The notes below the pieces were generated by a model. The model saw only the letters and a list, made by a program, of their open reading frames with translations. It was not told where the DNA came from and did not search any database. Shown here piece by piece: positions 56,089-64,000 of a stretch of DNA of 64,000 nucleotides. This stretch comes from Isoetes taiwanensis (Eukaryota; Streptophyta; Lycopodiopsida; Isoetales; Isoetaceae), in NCBI GenBank assembly GCA_021234155.1, contig JAJEKV010000036.1:14674883-14738882 (forward strand). Reading direction: 5' to 3'. A program made the translations under genes and the position numbers. The stretch's first letter is position 1. Each line of letters starts with the position of its first letter.

Positions 56089-56486
56089 ATGGCATCATCA
56101 TCTTCCTCTAGCAAGCGACCACGCCAAGATAGCACTCCCCAGCCCCCAGAGTTGCGCGGGGACATCACCCTTGCAAAGGGTGATGAAGAGATTCAAGGAG
56201 ATCCATGATGAAAACAACCGCCTCGTCGCCGAGAACAATGAGGCGGTCGACGATTAGCCTTCACGAGGGAGCCGGGCCGCACGAAGCGAGACGCTGAGCT
56301 CGCGGGAAACATTCGCCATGTACCAAGAGGCGACGAGCCGCAGGGCCGAGGTAGCTTGAAACCGCCACATGATTTCGCAGCCTTAGAAGATATGGAGAAG
56401 AAGCCCGAAAGTCGCGAGGATGAGAACGCTGCCTTTACGGCCAACCGCAGATATGAAAATCAGCTAGAGGATCATGAAGATCCCTA
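56089..56486 (+). pseudogene. Coiled-coil-like tandem gene, copy A
   Basis: It begins MASSSSSSKRPRQDSTP. After a frame change, VMKRFKEIHDENNRLVAENN follows, then near the end AALEDMEKKPESREDENAAF and a stop after DHEDP. The charged heptad-like text suggests a helical, probably coiled-coil protein of about 130 residues. Copies B, C and D follow in the same direction with the same start context and TATA spacing. The frame is broken in at least two places. Function unknown; an F-box-like or transcription-related role cannot be argued from what is seen. Confidence 0.6.
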
Positions 56487-56583
56487 GCCGCTGTATCTAT
56501 CTATTTTTGCTTCAAAGAAAAGTTTTCTATTTTTTGCTTCTATCTATCCCGTTGTTCCAATGTATGTTCTCGCTTTTTATTAA

Positions 56584-56655
56584 TATCACGACGACGCCAA
56601 ATGCCTTGCTTGCAATTAGGTAGCAATCAATGGATTTCAAGGCCGTAGATCTCCA
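56584..56655. repeat. Conserved 3' block after copy A (CACGACGCC family)
   Basis: ATCACGACGACGCCAAATGC, then TTGCAATTAGGTAGCAATCA and GGATTTC, is matched at 57,449-57,515 after copy B. The start belongs to the hairpin motif family, but the second arm is not clear here. Confidence 0.75.
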
Positions 56656-56897
56656 TGCCGCTCTATTTTGCTTCAATGAGAAGTTCTATCTTTAGTTATG
56701 TATCAAAGAAAATTACTTATGTATAGATTGTATCACCGAAATTATCAATAAAAATTATCACACGAGCTTTCGAAGAAAAGACGTTAGAAGAAGTAACGGT
56801 CCTTTTTCCTCACACGACGCGAGAAGTAACGGCCGATTTTTCCTGACTGACCCACATCCTTCAAGGCCGTGACTCAAGCTACTACGAAATCCCTCGC

Positions 56898-56906
56898 GAT
56901 AAATAG
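56898..56906 (+). promoter_or_regulatory. TATA-like box of tandem copy B
   Basis: CGATAAATAGAAGAC lies about 110 bp before the ATG at 57,010. Just upstream, CACACGACGC (56,811-56,820) is flanked by a direct repeat of AGAAGTAACGG. Confidence 0.5.
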
Positions 56907-57009
56907 AAGACTTTCTATCTTGCCTTCGACCTCCGATCCTCTTCCGCCTTCCGCTCGCTCATCTTCTCCCCTTCCCCTTCCGCCTTCCGCCTCCGCTCCT
57001 TCTCCTCCG

Positions 57010-57362
57010 ATGGCATCTTCATCCTCCTCCAGTTAGACCGCCACCTGTCGCTTCAGGACATCACCCTTTGGCCGGTGGTGATGAAGAGATTCAAGGAGGT
57101 TCACGACGAAAACAGTACCGCCTCGTCGCCGAGAAGATGGAGGCGGGGGACGTTTAGAATTCACTAGGGGTCGCCGCATGAGCGCCAGACCTTGAGCTCG
57201 CAGCAACATTAACCAGTACCGAGGCCAATAGTCAGAGGGTCGAGGCGCTTTAACCGCGACACAACATTTCGCAGCGCTAGAAGATATGGAGAAGAAGCTT
57301 CGAGTCATGAGGATGAGAACGCAGCCTTTTATGGCCAGCCACGTGATCATGAAGATCCGTAG
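57010..57362 (+). pseudogene. Coiled-coil-like tandem gene, copy B
   Basis: MASSSSSS is followed by a stop. Then in other frames come VMKRFKEVHDEN, ALEDMEKKL and DHEDP, in the same order and spacing as copy A. This copy is more damaged: there are at least four frame breaks and about 40 bp fewer. DNA identity to copy A is high in the MKRFKE and EDMEKK segments, so the duplication is younger than the split from copies C and D. Confidence 0.6.
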
Positions 57363-57448
57363 CCATTGTATATATATTTTTTTTGTTTCAAAGAAAAATT
57401 TGCTCTATTTCTTGCTTCTATCCGTTTCTCTTGTTTTGTTTTATTAAA

Positions 57449-57515
57449 GATCACGACGCCAAAATGCCATTCTTGCAATTAGGTAGCAATCAATGGATTT
57501 CGCTGTCAGATGATC
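57449..57515. repeat. Conserved 3' block after copy B
   Basis: ATCACGACGCCAAAATGCC, then TTGCAATTAGGTAGCAATCA; partner of 56,584-56,655. Confidence 0.75.
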
Positions 57516-57886
57516 TCCACAACGCATACACCTCGCTGTATGTATAAATTCATAATTTATTAATGGAAAAGTGTATGTAACACAAATATCTAGCTAGATT
57601 ATGTGATATAACTTGCGTGTAAATGCTAATTTGCATGTGGATGACAACGCCTATTCACATACGTGGCTTTGTGGATGACAACGCCATGCCAAGGACGTGG
57701 CATGCGCCGCCACAATAACATCGTTTTTGTACGGCCCGCATACAAGACGGCTTAGGATATGACGGATCCCATGATGCTAACATAGGCTACCGCTGCCTAA
57801 TTGAATGCTATAATTTCGCCTCGAGGATTATTACACAACTTTATCTCCAGAAGTCGCAACCGTAGATTCCAACGTATTCTAGTTTC

Positions 57887-57895
57887 TATATAAAA
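57887..57895 (+). promoter_or_regulatory. TATA box of tandem copy C
   Basis: TATATAAAA, 98 bp before the ATG at 57,985. Confidence 0.6.
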
Positions 57896-57984
57896 CGCCG
57901 AGGCCTTTGTCTTCCCTATCCGCCATCTTCTGTTTCTACCACATCCGCCCTCAGCCATCACTCCCGTGCTCCCCATCACTTTCA

Positions 57985-58398
57985 ATGGCCTCCAGCCCGC
58001 CCCATCCCCGCCGAGATCTTGTCTCAAGTTTTGGTCAAGGAAATTCGAAACATTCGCTACAATGGCTGGAGGGAACGGATCCGCCTTCTAAAAGAAAAGA
58101 ATGATGAAGACGCCGCCAAGCTGGTTATGCAGAGGAAAAGGCCGCCTTCTACGTGGAGGTGATTTTAGTGCGCGACAATCACGGGTTGCCTTAGACCGCT
58201 AATTGCGCCACACGAGATATAACCTCCAAGAGAGGCTTAGGGCCGCAATCGGCTTTGGAGAGGTCGCCCGAGCCCAACTCGATGAGCGGGAAGATAAGGT
58301 TGCGGAATATGAGAACGTGGTTGCGGGGCGTGCAATCATGTTGGAGGAGCAGAAAAAATTATCACCGCCTCCGTGAAGAGCTTGCCCGGCGATCATAG
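57985..58398 (+). pseudogene. Coiled-coil-like tandem gene, copy C
   Basis: It starts MASSPPHP; in the next frame AEILSQVLVKEIRNIRYNGW and RERIRLLKEKNDEDAAKLVM follow, equal in place to the MKRFKE segment of copies A and B. The downstream part is rich in Arg, Glu, Leu and Ala. Several frames are needed to read it. The short hairpin at 58,552-58,593 lies after its 3' end. Confidence 0.55.
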
Positions 58399-58551
58399 GC
58401 ATCGGGCTCCTCCTAGAGGGGCCCGCTTTTTTTTTTAATGTTTGTAATTGGTTTTATTTTTCAATGGGAAAAGTTTTTGACAAATGTACCAATATTACGC
58501 TTCCTATTTTTAATTTTCAATATCCGTGGTAGAGAGAATGACAAGACAGAT

Positions 58552-58593
58552 CACACGGCTTAAAACCCTTCATAGGGTTTTAAAGCTCGTGTG
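58552..58593. repeat. Island hairpin 3, strong stem-loop
   Basis: CACACGGCTTAAAACCCT, loop TCAT, AGGGTTTTAAAGCTCGTGTG. The stem is nearly perfect with two bulges and carries the CACACG motif at its base. Confidence 0.85.
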
Positions 58594-58751
58594 CGATTTC
58601 AAGTGGTGTGATATACAAAGGTAGTTAGAATAGTTATTAATGTGTTCCAAATGACAAGACCATTAATGTGTTCTAGCGACAACCCACGTAATCCCTCGAC
58701 ACGCATGCGACAAAGAAATGAGTGTGTTTAATATGTTCAAGCGCCAATATG

Positions 58752-58759
58752 TATAAATT
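58752..58759 (+). promoter_or_regulatory. TATA box of tandem copy D
   Basis: TATAAATT, 91 bp before the ATG at 58,843. Confidence 0.55.
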
Positions 58760-58842
58760 GAGGTCCTTGCATGTGCTCCTTCCGCGGTTAGAGTCTTTGC
58801 TCCTCACTTCTATAATCTTAACGCCCCTCCCATTTGTCATCT

Positions 58843-59307
58843 ATGGCCTCCACATCCTCAACCGCCGATAATGGAAAACGAAGAGGATAGAACTCCTTTC
58901 CGACATAGTGTTGGGTGTTCTAATGAAGAGGTTGAAGGAGCAAGATGATCTTCTAAAGGAAAACGCCGCTAAATTCAGCCAGTAAAAGAAGAAGAGAATG
59001 AATTCAACCTTCTCATGCTTCAGAGCCGAGAGGCAAATCAAAGGTTGAATAGAAGGTCGACAGATGACATGCCCCAACAACCGCGACCGAGGTGGTTATG
59101 ACGGCAACGAGGATGCTAATTCAGGCGTAAGAACACGCTGTGCTATTGGGACAGAGCGGACATGTACAAAGAGATGGTGGACGATTGGAGGAACGCTTTG
59201 ATAGGGTGATTGCTCGCTTGAGGGGAAGAGATGAAGACTAAGACGAGGGACGGAGCTGATGATGATGATGAAGATAATGAAGAAGAGCTCGCGACCGAGC
59301 AACAATG
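58843..59307 (+). pseudogene. Coiled-coil-like tandem gene, copy D
   Basis: MASTSSTADNGKRRG comes first. In another frame RIELLSDIVLGVLMKRLKEQ and DDLLKENAAKFSQ follow, the counterpart of VMKRFKE...DEN in copies A and B. The end is a run of acidic codons (GAT, GAA) before a TGA. Frames break at least three times. The 3' flank ends in TTATTATTATCTTG and then the CACACGACGCC motif. Confidence 0.55.
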
Positions 59308-59390
59308 AGTCGCTGTATTTTGTTTTTCAATGTAACATCTTTCACAACTTTAATCAAAAGTAACCCTTTTTTATTATTATCTTGTAAAGC

Positions 59391-59529
59391 TTCACACGAC
59401 GCCAAGCCACATAAATGCAAGCAATAGCGAACTCCACCTCGCTCGCTACCAGATGATACAAATAAGATCACACGACGCCAAGCTACAAACAAGTAAACAA
59501 GGTTGAGGCAAGTACTTCGCCGTGTGAAC
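59391..59529. repeat. Island hairpin motif, double copy
   Basis: TTCACACGACGCCAAGCCAC (59,391) and GATCACACGACGCCAAGCTA (59,466) stand 75 bp apart in the same direction. The second can pair with TTCGCCGTGTGAAC at 59,516-59,529. Confidence 0.8.
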
Positions 59530-59579
59530 ATGCTACACATTACAAGTATACTTTTTACCGATTCTTTGTCTCTTAGATC

Positions 59580-61560
59580 TCCACCGCTATGGCGCTAGTG
59601 GGGCCCTAGAATTTTGCCAAGCAACTTTCCGCTTTCTTCAAAGATATGCCAATGGTGTTTACGACTTCGGTTGCTCCTTAAAGCCACCTTCTTGTCGATT
59701 TAGCCATCGCCTTCTATAAAACCACTCATCATCCGCCTTAGAGGGTTGGTTCCCACATTTCCACCCCCTCTTTGAGTGTTACGATGAAAGGCTATTTTAG
59801 CTTGTTTATGCGACTTCTCCATGCCTTGTGCACTCCACAATCGCTAGGCTTCCATACTTCCTAAAACCAAGGTGCATGAGCCCAAAAGATGTGCAAGTAG
59901 TGCGGACTTCACTCTCTCCCCATGCGCCTATGAAAGCTTTAATAAATTTGTTATTCGCTTGCACCTAACATTTCTCGTGATCTTCTTCTGAGGTCCATTC
60001 TCCAATGTATGGGAACAATTCGCATAATGCATCCCATGCTTTTTTTTCCTCAATGCCGAACGAACGCCATCTCAGGCGGGTCCCGCCCGCATCAACCAGC
60101 AATTTTCCAAATTCATAGACCTTTTCTCCCATCCGGTTTCCGCTCGAGCCTCTCTATGATTCTTTTTATGAAGCGCCGAAGCTTTCATCCCTCCAATTGA
60201 CACCTTTACGAGGCACACTTGTTCTTCCCGCCTGCTTTCATCGAAGCTCTAATCTTACATTGCCACCATGCAAACTCGCTTCGATAGAACATGTTCAACT
60301 CTACGAATTCCTTCCTCTTCTCTTCTTGTCCGAAATGTTCCACACGAATCCGCAGCTCAAAAATATCATCTTGTCGATGATTCTCACAAAGCCGCGCAAA
60401 GTGCGTGATATGAACCCTCTCTAATGGAATGGGGAAAATGCCATGGAACTTGGGATCTTCTTCTCCTCTATTAGGAGCATTTGCTTGGTTAAGGGACAAG
60501 GTTGAAACAGCCTTCCCAAGATTTGACTTCCTTTGCATGATTGCAAAAGATGCATAATTCTTTGCATGTTCCTTTGTCCTCCTCCACTTATGTTGTACAT
60601 TGCTTTCTCGCTTTTAAATCAGACGCCAAGTGAAAAATTACTTTGTAAGATCCATAGTGATCTACTTGCAATTTTTCCCTCCCTCGAATCTAGATATTAG
60701 ACTCGGATGTCGGGCTTGATTGAACACCCATTTCAAAACCTCGTGGGTTTCTTTTCTCTCAACTTTAAAGAGACCTAACCACCGTGTGTCATCTTCGATT
60801 GACATGAGAACCATTTTTCCAAGACGCTTCTCCTCCTCGTCCGTCACCTCTACATCTTTTTTGTTATTCTTGTTGCTCTTTTGATTTAGCATGTGCAATT
60901 GCATTCTCAATTGCTCTATTCATGATGACAACGGATACCCTCTCATACTTCTCAAACTTGGTCGGGCCCCATTTCATCCAATTTTATGCAAACTTCAATC
61001 TCACCATTAGTTTCTCGCGAAATCAAGTCATCATAATATTTGACAAGGAATTGTAAGAGAGTAACTGTGTCAACCCAAAGATTATTATGCTCATTCATTC
61101 CAACTATATCACAACAATCCTTGCCATTCTTATCTTTTATGGCTATGGCAGACCAAAGACATTCAACGTGGTGCATCTCTCCTAATATGGCATACACCAT
61201 CTTTGTCCTAGTAACCCTTGTATTCTCGACAATTTGTGGACGGAGCTAATACTTTTTTGTGCCCATTCTTTTCAACGCTTCGTGGAATGGCTTGAATAGA
61301 GAACGGTAACCAAGCCTCATCGATGCCTACATCATCACAAACAAATCAGACATCCGTCGCTTCTAACTTCTTGTAGATCTCCCCTAGTACCATTTCCAAT
61401 ACCATCTTCTTTGAGAGGAGAGTTGTAGGGTGACAAATCATGTCCACTATCTCCCCGCTCGTCGCTAGGTTCTTCACCACGTAACCAAGATTGCTTCTAG
61501 TTTCCCCGCATCTTAACCGCCTTTGCTAGTGTTGTAAACGGACCTTTGTGGCCGTGGACC
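59580..61560 (-). pseudogene. Long decayed minus-strand gene, unidentified
   Basis: Read from about 61,560 downwards, coherent segments follow in changing frames: GYVVKNLATSGEIVDMICHP (about 61,495), VCDDVGIDEAWLPFSIQAIP (about 61,345), then the open frames 61,200-60,952 (ECLWSAIAIKDKNGKDCCDI; WVDTVTLLQFLVKYYDDLI), 60,910-60,662 (DDTRWLGLFKVERKETHEVL) and 60,538-60,206 (FPIPLERVHITHFARLC). The total readable length exceeds 400 codons, which makes it the largest gene of the island. The plus-strand frames over it are shadows. No catalytic motif or family was recognised. Text from 60,180 to 59,580 is less readable and may be its 3' part. Confidence 0.5.
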
Positions 61561-61649
61561 CCTGGGTCTCAATGCACCTGATCCAAACTTCAGCCTCTAT
61601 CTACGATAATGCTTCTTCCTTTCTCGCAAAGCCAAGGGTGTTTTCTTCA

Positions 61650-62780
61650 AATTTTTAACCTACATTGAAGCTCCAAAGTTTGCTCTTTTTTCGAGCTCTT
61701 GATCTTTTCTTGCAGCTGCCCTATCACCAATTTGACTTCTCCACTTCAGATCTCAAAGAAGTTTCCCCCCCAAGTCGCCATTCCTTTCCTTCATCACAAA
61801 GGAGTAATGAAGCGAGAGAAAAAAGAGTCTGCCGGTTTAAGTTATAATTTTCTTTGTGACAATCGGAAGCGCCCATCTCAAGGAACTCAGATTCGATTCA
61901 ATGCCTTCATCCTCTCAATCTCTCACACAATATCCCAAGAGGCCGAGTTACCGCCACCACAAAATCGACTAAACTTGAAACGTCCCCAAATGACGGTTTC
62001 CTGCCACTCAACGGATCCAATGGATATAAACCGCCATCCGCCCGTGATGTCGATACTTTTTGAGCCCGCAAGGCGCAAATATGTCGAGGTCTAAGTTCTT
62101 ATTTTTAGACCTCTTTTTTGCGATTGAAGACCGGAGCATATTCCCTCGAAGTCAGTTGATCCTTATCCACACATCATTTGAGCTTCCATACCGCTGGATC
62201 GCATCGGGCGCGAAATGAATGTGTACAATTTGTATGCCCCAAAGACAATTCGGCTTCGCTTGAGGCTCAACCGCACTAACCTCGCTTTTGAAATTTGCAA
62301 CGCATATGGAAAAGTCCATTCTCCTACAATCCATGCTTTTATATTAAAGCAAATTCAAAATTCGAATTGTAGGGGGCGGAAGCCCATTGGGATGAAGTAA
62401 AGATCCCTACATTTAACTTTTAAGGCGCAATCGCAATACCAAACGAAAAAGTCTAATACAAAGCTTCAACCTACACATTCAAATTTTGAAATGTAGAAGG
62501 CGGAATGGACTCTAAATGAAAATAGGGCAAGACAAGAATCTATGATGCGCATGATTGGTATCCGACAAACCAAGAGACACCGCCATGAGTTGCCGGTATG
62601 CTATAATGCAAGTGGCTTTTTAGAAGCGCCACGCAGTTAAGGCCAATCTGTCTCGACAACAAGAGAATTAAATACATATGGCGCCATAGATATGCGATTC
62701 CCCTTATTCCCGAGAATATTCCAAGCAACCGACGGGAAAAAAAAAGGCGAAATATGACGGAATGGTTGATAGGAGGCCAT
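61650..62780 (-). pseudogene. Second decayed minus-strand gene of the island, unidentified
   Basis: A start MASYQPFRH at 62,780 (minus) has a TATA-like TATAAAAT about 40 bp upstream (62,819-62,828) and hairpin 4 further upstream. Later segments are ANFKSEVSAVEPQAKPNCLW and IQIVHIHFAPDAIQRYGSS (about 62,310-62,190), then ITGGWRFISIGSVEWQETVI (about 62,045). Overlapping plus-strand frames, including 61,699-62,094, are open but look like shadows. The family is not recognised. The ATGGCCTCC start context equals that of tandem copies C and D. Confidence 0.4.
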
Positions 62781-62892
62781 TTTAGTTCATAAAACATAAT
62801 ATAACTTGGAATGATAGATATTTTATATGCAAATGGGAGACTATTGACGAAGGACTTGTGTTTAGTTTTAATTTGACAACAAATAAGAAAGT

Positions 62893-62962
62893 GGATCACA
62901 CGATGCTAATTTAGTGTGTTCCATTTTTGTTGCATATGTACTATTCGGGCTTGGTGTGATCC
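62893..62962. repeat. Island hairpin 4
   Basis: GGATCACACGATGCTAATTT at the start and GGGCTTGGTGTGATCC at the end: 70 bp, with terminal arms of about 9 bp and a loop including TTTTTGTTGCATATG. Its length and internal TTTTTGTTGCA match hairpin 2. Confidence 0.8.
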
Positions 62963-63023
62963 TTGAAAAATAATATGCTCTTTGAAAAGGGATGATGACT
63001 TATGTACTTAAGAGTGATAACAC

Positions 63024-63302
63024 ATGTACAAGAAAAAAAAAGTTAGGTATTCAAATGGAATTAGAAGCAAAAACTTTTACATTCAAAATTTTTATGGTCA
63101 GATGGTTTTACATCATTTTGTAAATTTAAATGCCCTGAGGCTTCAACTATTCACAACAAAAAGCCCTGAGGCTTGCAAATATATGGTAAGAAGTCGGAGG
63201 CAAGCTCGACTAAGAACAAGGAAAAAAATAAGAGGTGCTCGCCCTAACAAATTTCATTCATCCGCTTCATCATCCGCAAAAAAAATAAGAAATAACCGCT
63301 AG
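63024..63302 (+). other. Possible small gene, basic protein
   Basis: A 92-codon frame begins MYKKKKVRYSNGIRSK and ends in a basic, Ser-rich stretch. No family is recognised. It starts about 60 bp after hairpin 4 and is one of the longer unbroken frames here, but its composition is compatible with chance. Confidence 0.25.
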
Positions 63303-63353
63303 TTGAATGCTTAAGAAAAGAAAGAAAACATGCATGTACCATGAACTAACGCC

Positions 63354-63683
63354 ATGAGCTCCTCAAGTCGCCAGATTCGCCTTCAACTTCTTCATCTTCT
63401 TCATCATCTTCGGGCTTCTTCTCCGCTTCTAGACCACTCATTTTCTCAAGAATCTCCTATCCAAATTTTCAAGAACACTCAGATGAACTCCTCGCTTCCG
63501 AATTTCCTCTCGATTTCATTCTCCATTCCTCGCAAAAGGAATCGAGGAATCGAGAGGCATTCAGAGCAAGAACCGTGGGCAGCGGAGGGAACTCATGGAG
63601 GGAACACCTCTTCCAAATGCATAGGCTTTCTTGGAGGACACCTCCCATTTTCCGAGAATGATCTCTTCATGGCGATGGACTAG
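63354..63683 (+). other. Possible small gene, unidentified
   Basis: A 109-codon frame begins MSSSSRQIRLQLLHLLHHLR. The start context (ATGAGCTCC, Ser-rich) resembles the MASSSS starts of the tandem copies, but downstream there is no MKRFKE-like segment. It could also be noise. From 63,684 to 63,860 only a repeated GATTGGGCGAGA phrase is seen. Confidence 0.3.
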
Positions 63684-63860
63684 AGAAATTGGGCGAGGAT
63701 CTAGCAAAGATTGGGCGAGATTGGGGGGAGAATGGGCCAATCTAGGGCGGAATAGATATAGGCTGGATTAGACGGAAAATCGTAGGAATGATTCAGATTC
63801 CAGTCCTATCAACCATCATTACATGCCATTATGTGCATATCTCAAATTTGAGCCATATCT

Positions 63861-63967
63861 AATATCTTCCTTTTTAACCTTATACCTAAATATCCAATAT
63901 CTTCCTTTTTTAACCTTATTCCTAAATAGCCAATATCTTCCTTTTTAACCTTATTCCTAAACCTATA
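63861..63967. repeat. Three 35-36-bp tandem repeats
   Basis: AATATCTTCCTTTTTAACC then TTATNCCTAAA repeats at 63,861, 63,896 and 63,932. Confidence 0.92.
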
Positions 63968-64000
63968 TGATTTGAGTTTAACCGTAAAATGAACACCGAT

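Noticed and set aside
59391-59529. Geminivirus-like replication origin stem-loop
   Set aside because: No conserved nonanucleotide in a loop and no Rep-like gene seen.
61699-62094. 131-codon plus-strand frame
   Set aside because: More coherent protein text lies on the minus strand across the same block; kept only as an alternative.
51941-62962. Island hairpins as bacterial-type terminators or a CRISPR array
   Set aside because: The setting is plant-like with TATA boxes; spacing is irregular (kilobases), with no uniform spacers and no cas genes.

Overview
This window looks like nuclear DNA of a land plant. The grounds are a plant-type spliced gene, a PPR-family fragment, LTR and non-LTR retrotransposons of plant type, a plant initiator-tRNA primer-binding site, tRNA-Lys(CUU)-derived repeats and hexanucleotide microsatellites. 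There is no sign of operons, ribosome-binding sites or CRISPR. The style of the PPR fragment and the repeat load make me lean towards a non-seed plant such as a fern or lycophyte, but that is an impression and is not shown by the sequence.

Layout: (1) 1-2.4 kb has no recognisable gene. (2) 2.4-6.2 kb is an array of a roughly 1 kb repeat carrying pairs of degenerate tRNA-Lys sequences, interrupted by an LTR fragment and a 987-bp terminal-inverted-repeat DNA transposon. (3) 6.2-20.6 kb is nested retroelement DNA: an 886-bp LTR with primer-binding site, a leader with four related palindromes, a 5'-truncated L1-type LINE (9.1-12.4 kb), decayed gag-like sequence, a foldback element with 125-bp arms (16.7-17.2 kb), and a polypurine tract plus an unrelated LTR (19.9-20.6 kb). 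(4) 20.6-23.3 kb returns to the tRNA-Lys repeat, first on the minus and then on the plus strand. (5) 23.3-28.7 kb is a decayed minus-strand Ty3/gypsy element with a His-rich minisatellite. (6) 29-41 kb alternates tRNA-Lys repeats, pieces of a second LINE family (best copy 34.7-38.0 kb, minus) and LTR pieces. (7) 41-51 kb is the gene-containing part. It holds the only clearly intact gene, a three-exon EAPP (E2F-associated phosphoprotein) homologue at 46,029-46,883, a PPR relic, a long ATTTTT microsatellite and an exon-1-like duplicate.

(8) 51.3-63.7 kb is the most unusual part. It is a compact, apparently intron-poor island with decayed reading frames on both strands. It holds a frameshifted histone-H3-derived gene (53.1-53.9 kb) with an intact nine-residue H3 tail and a long extra segment before the histone fold. 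It also holds four tandem diverged copies of a small, coiled-coil-like gene, each with a TATA box about 90-110 bp before the ATG, and a recurring short hairpin motif (GATCACACGACGCC) between units. A TTAGGG-type telomere-like tract abuts one hairpin. I read the island as a decayed large mobile or endogenised DNA element. Its origin is inference: no hallmark viral or transposase gene was recognised.

Almost every coding region except the EAPP gene is broken by stops and frameshifts, so most of the window is transposon remains rather than a functional gene set.
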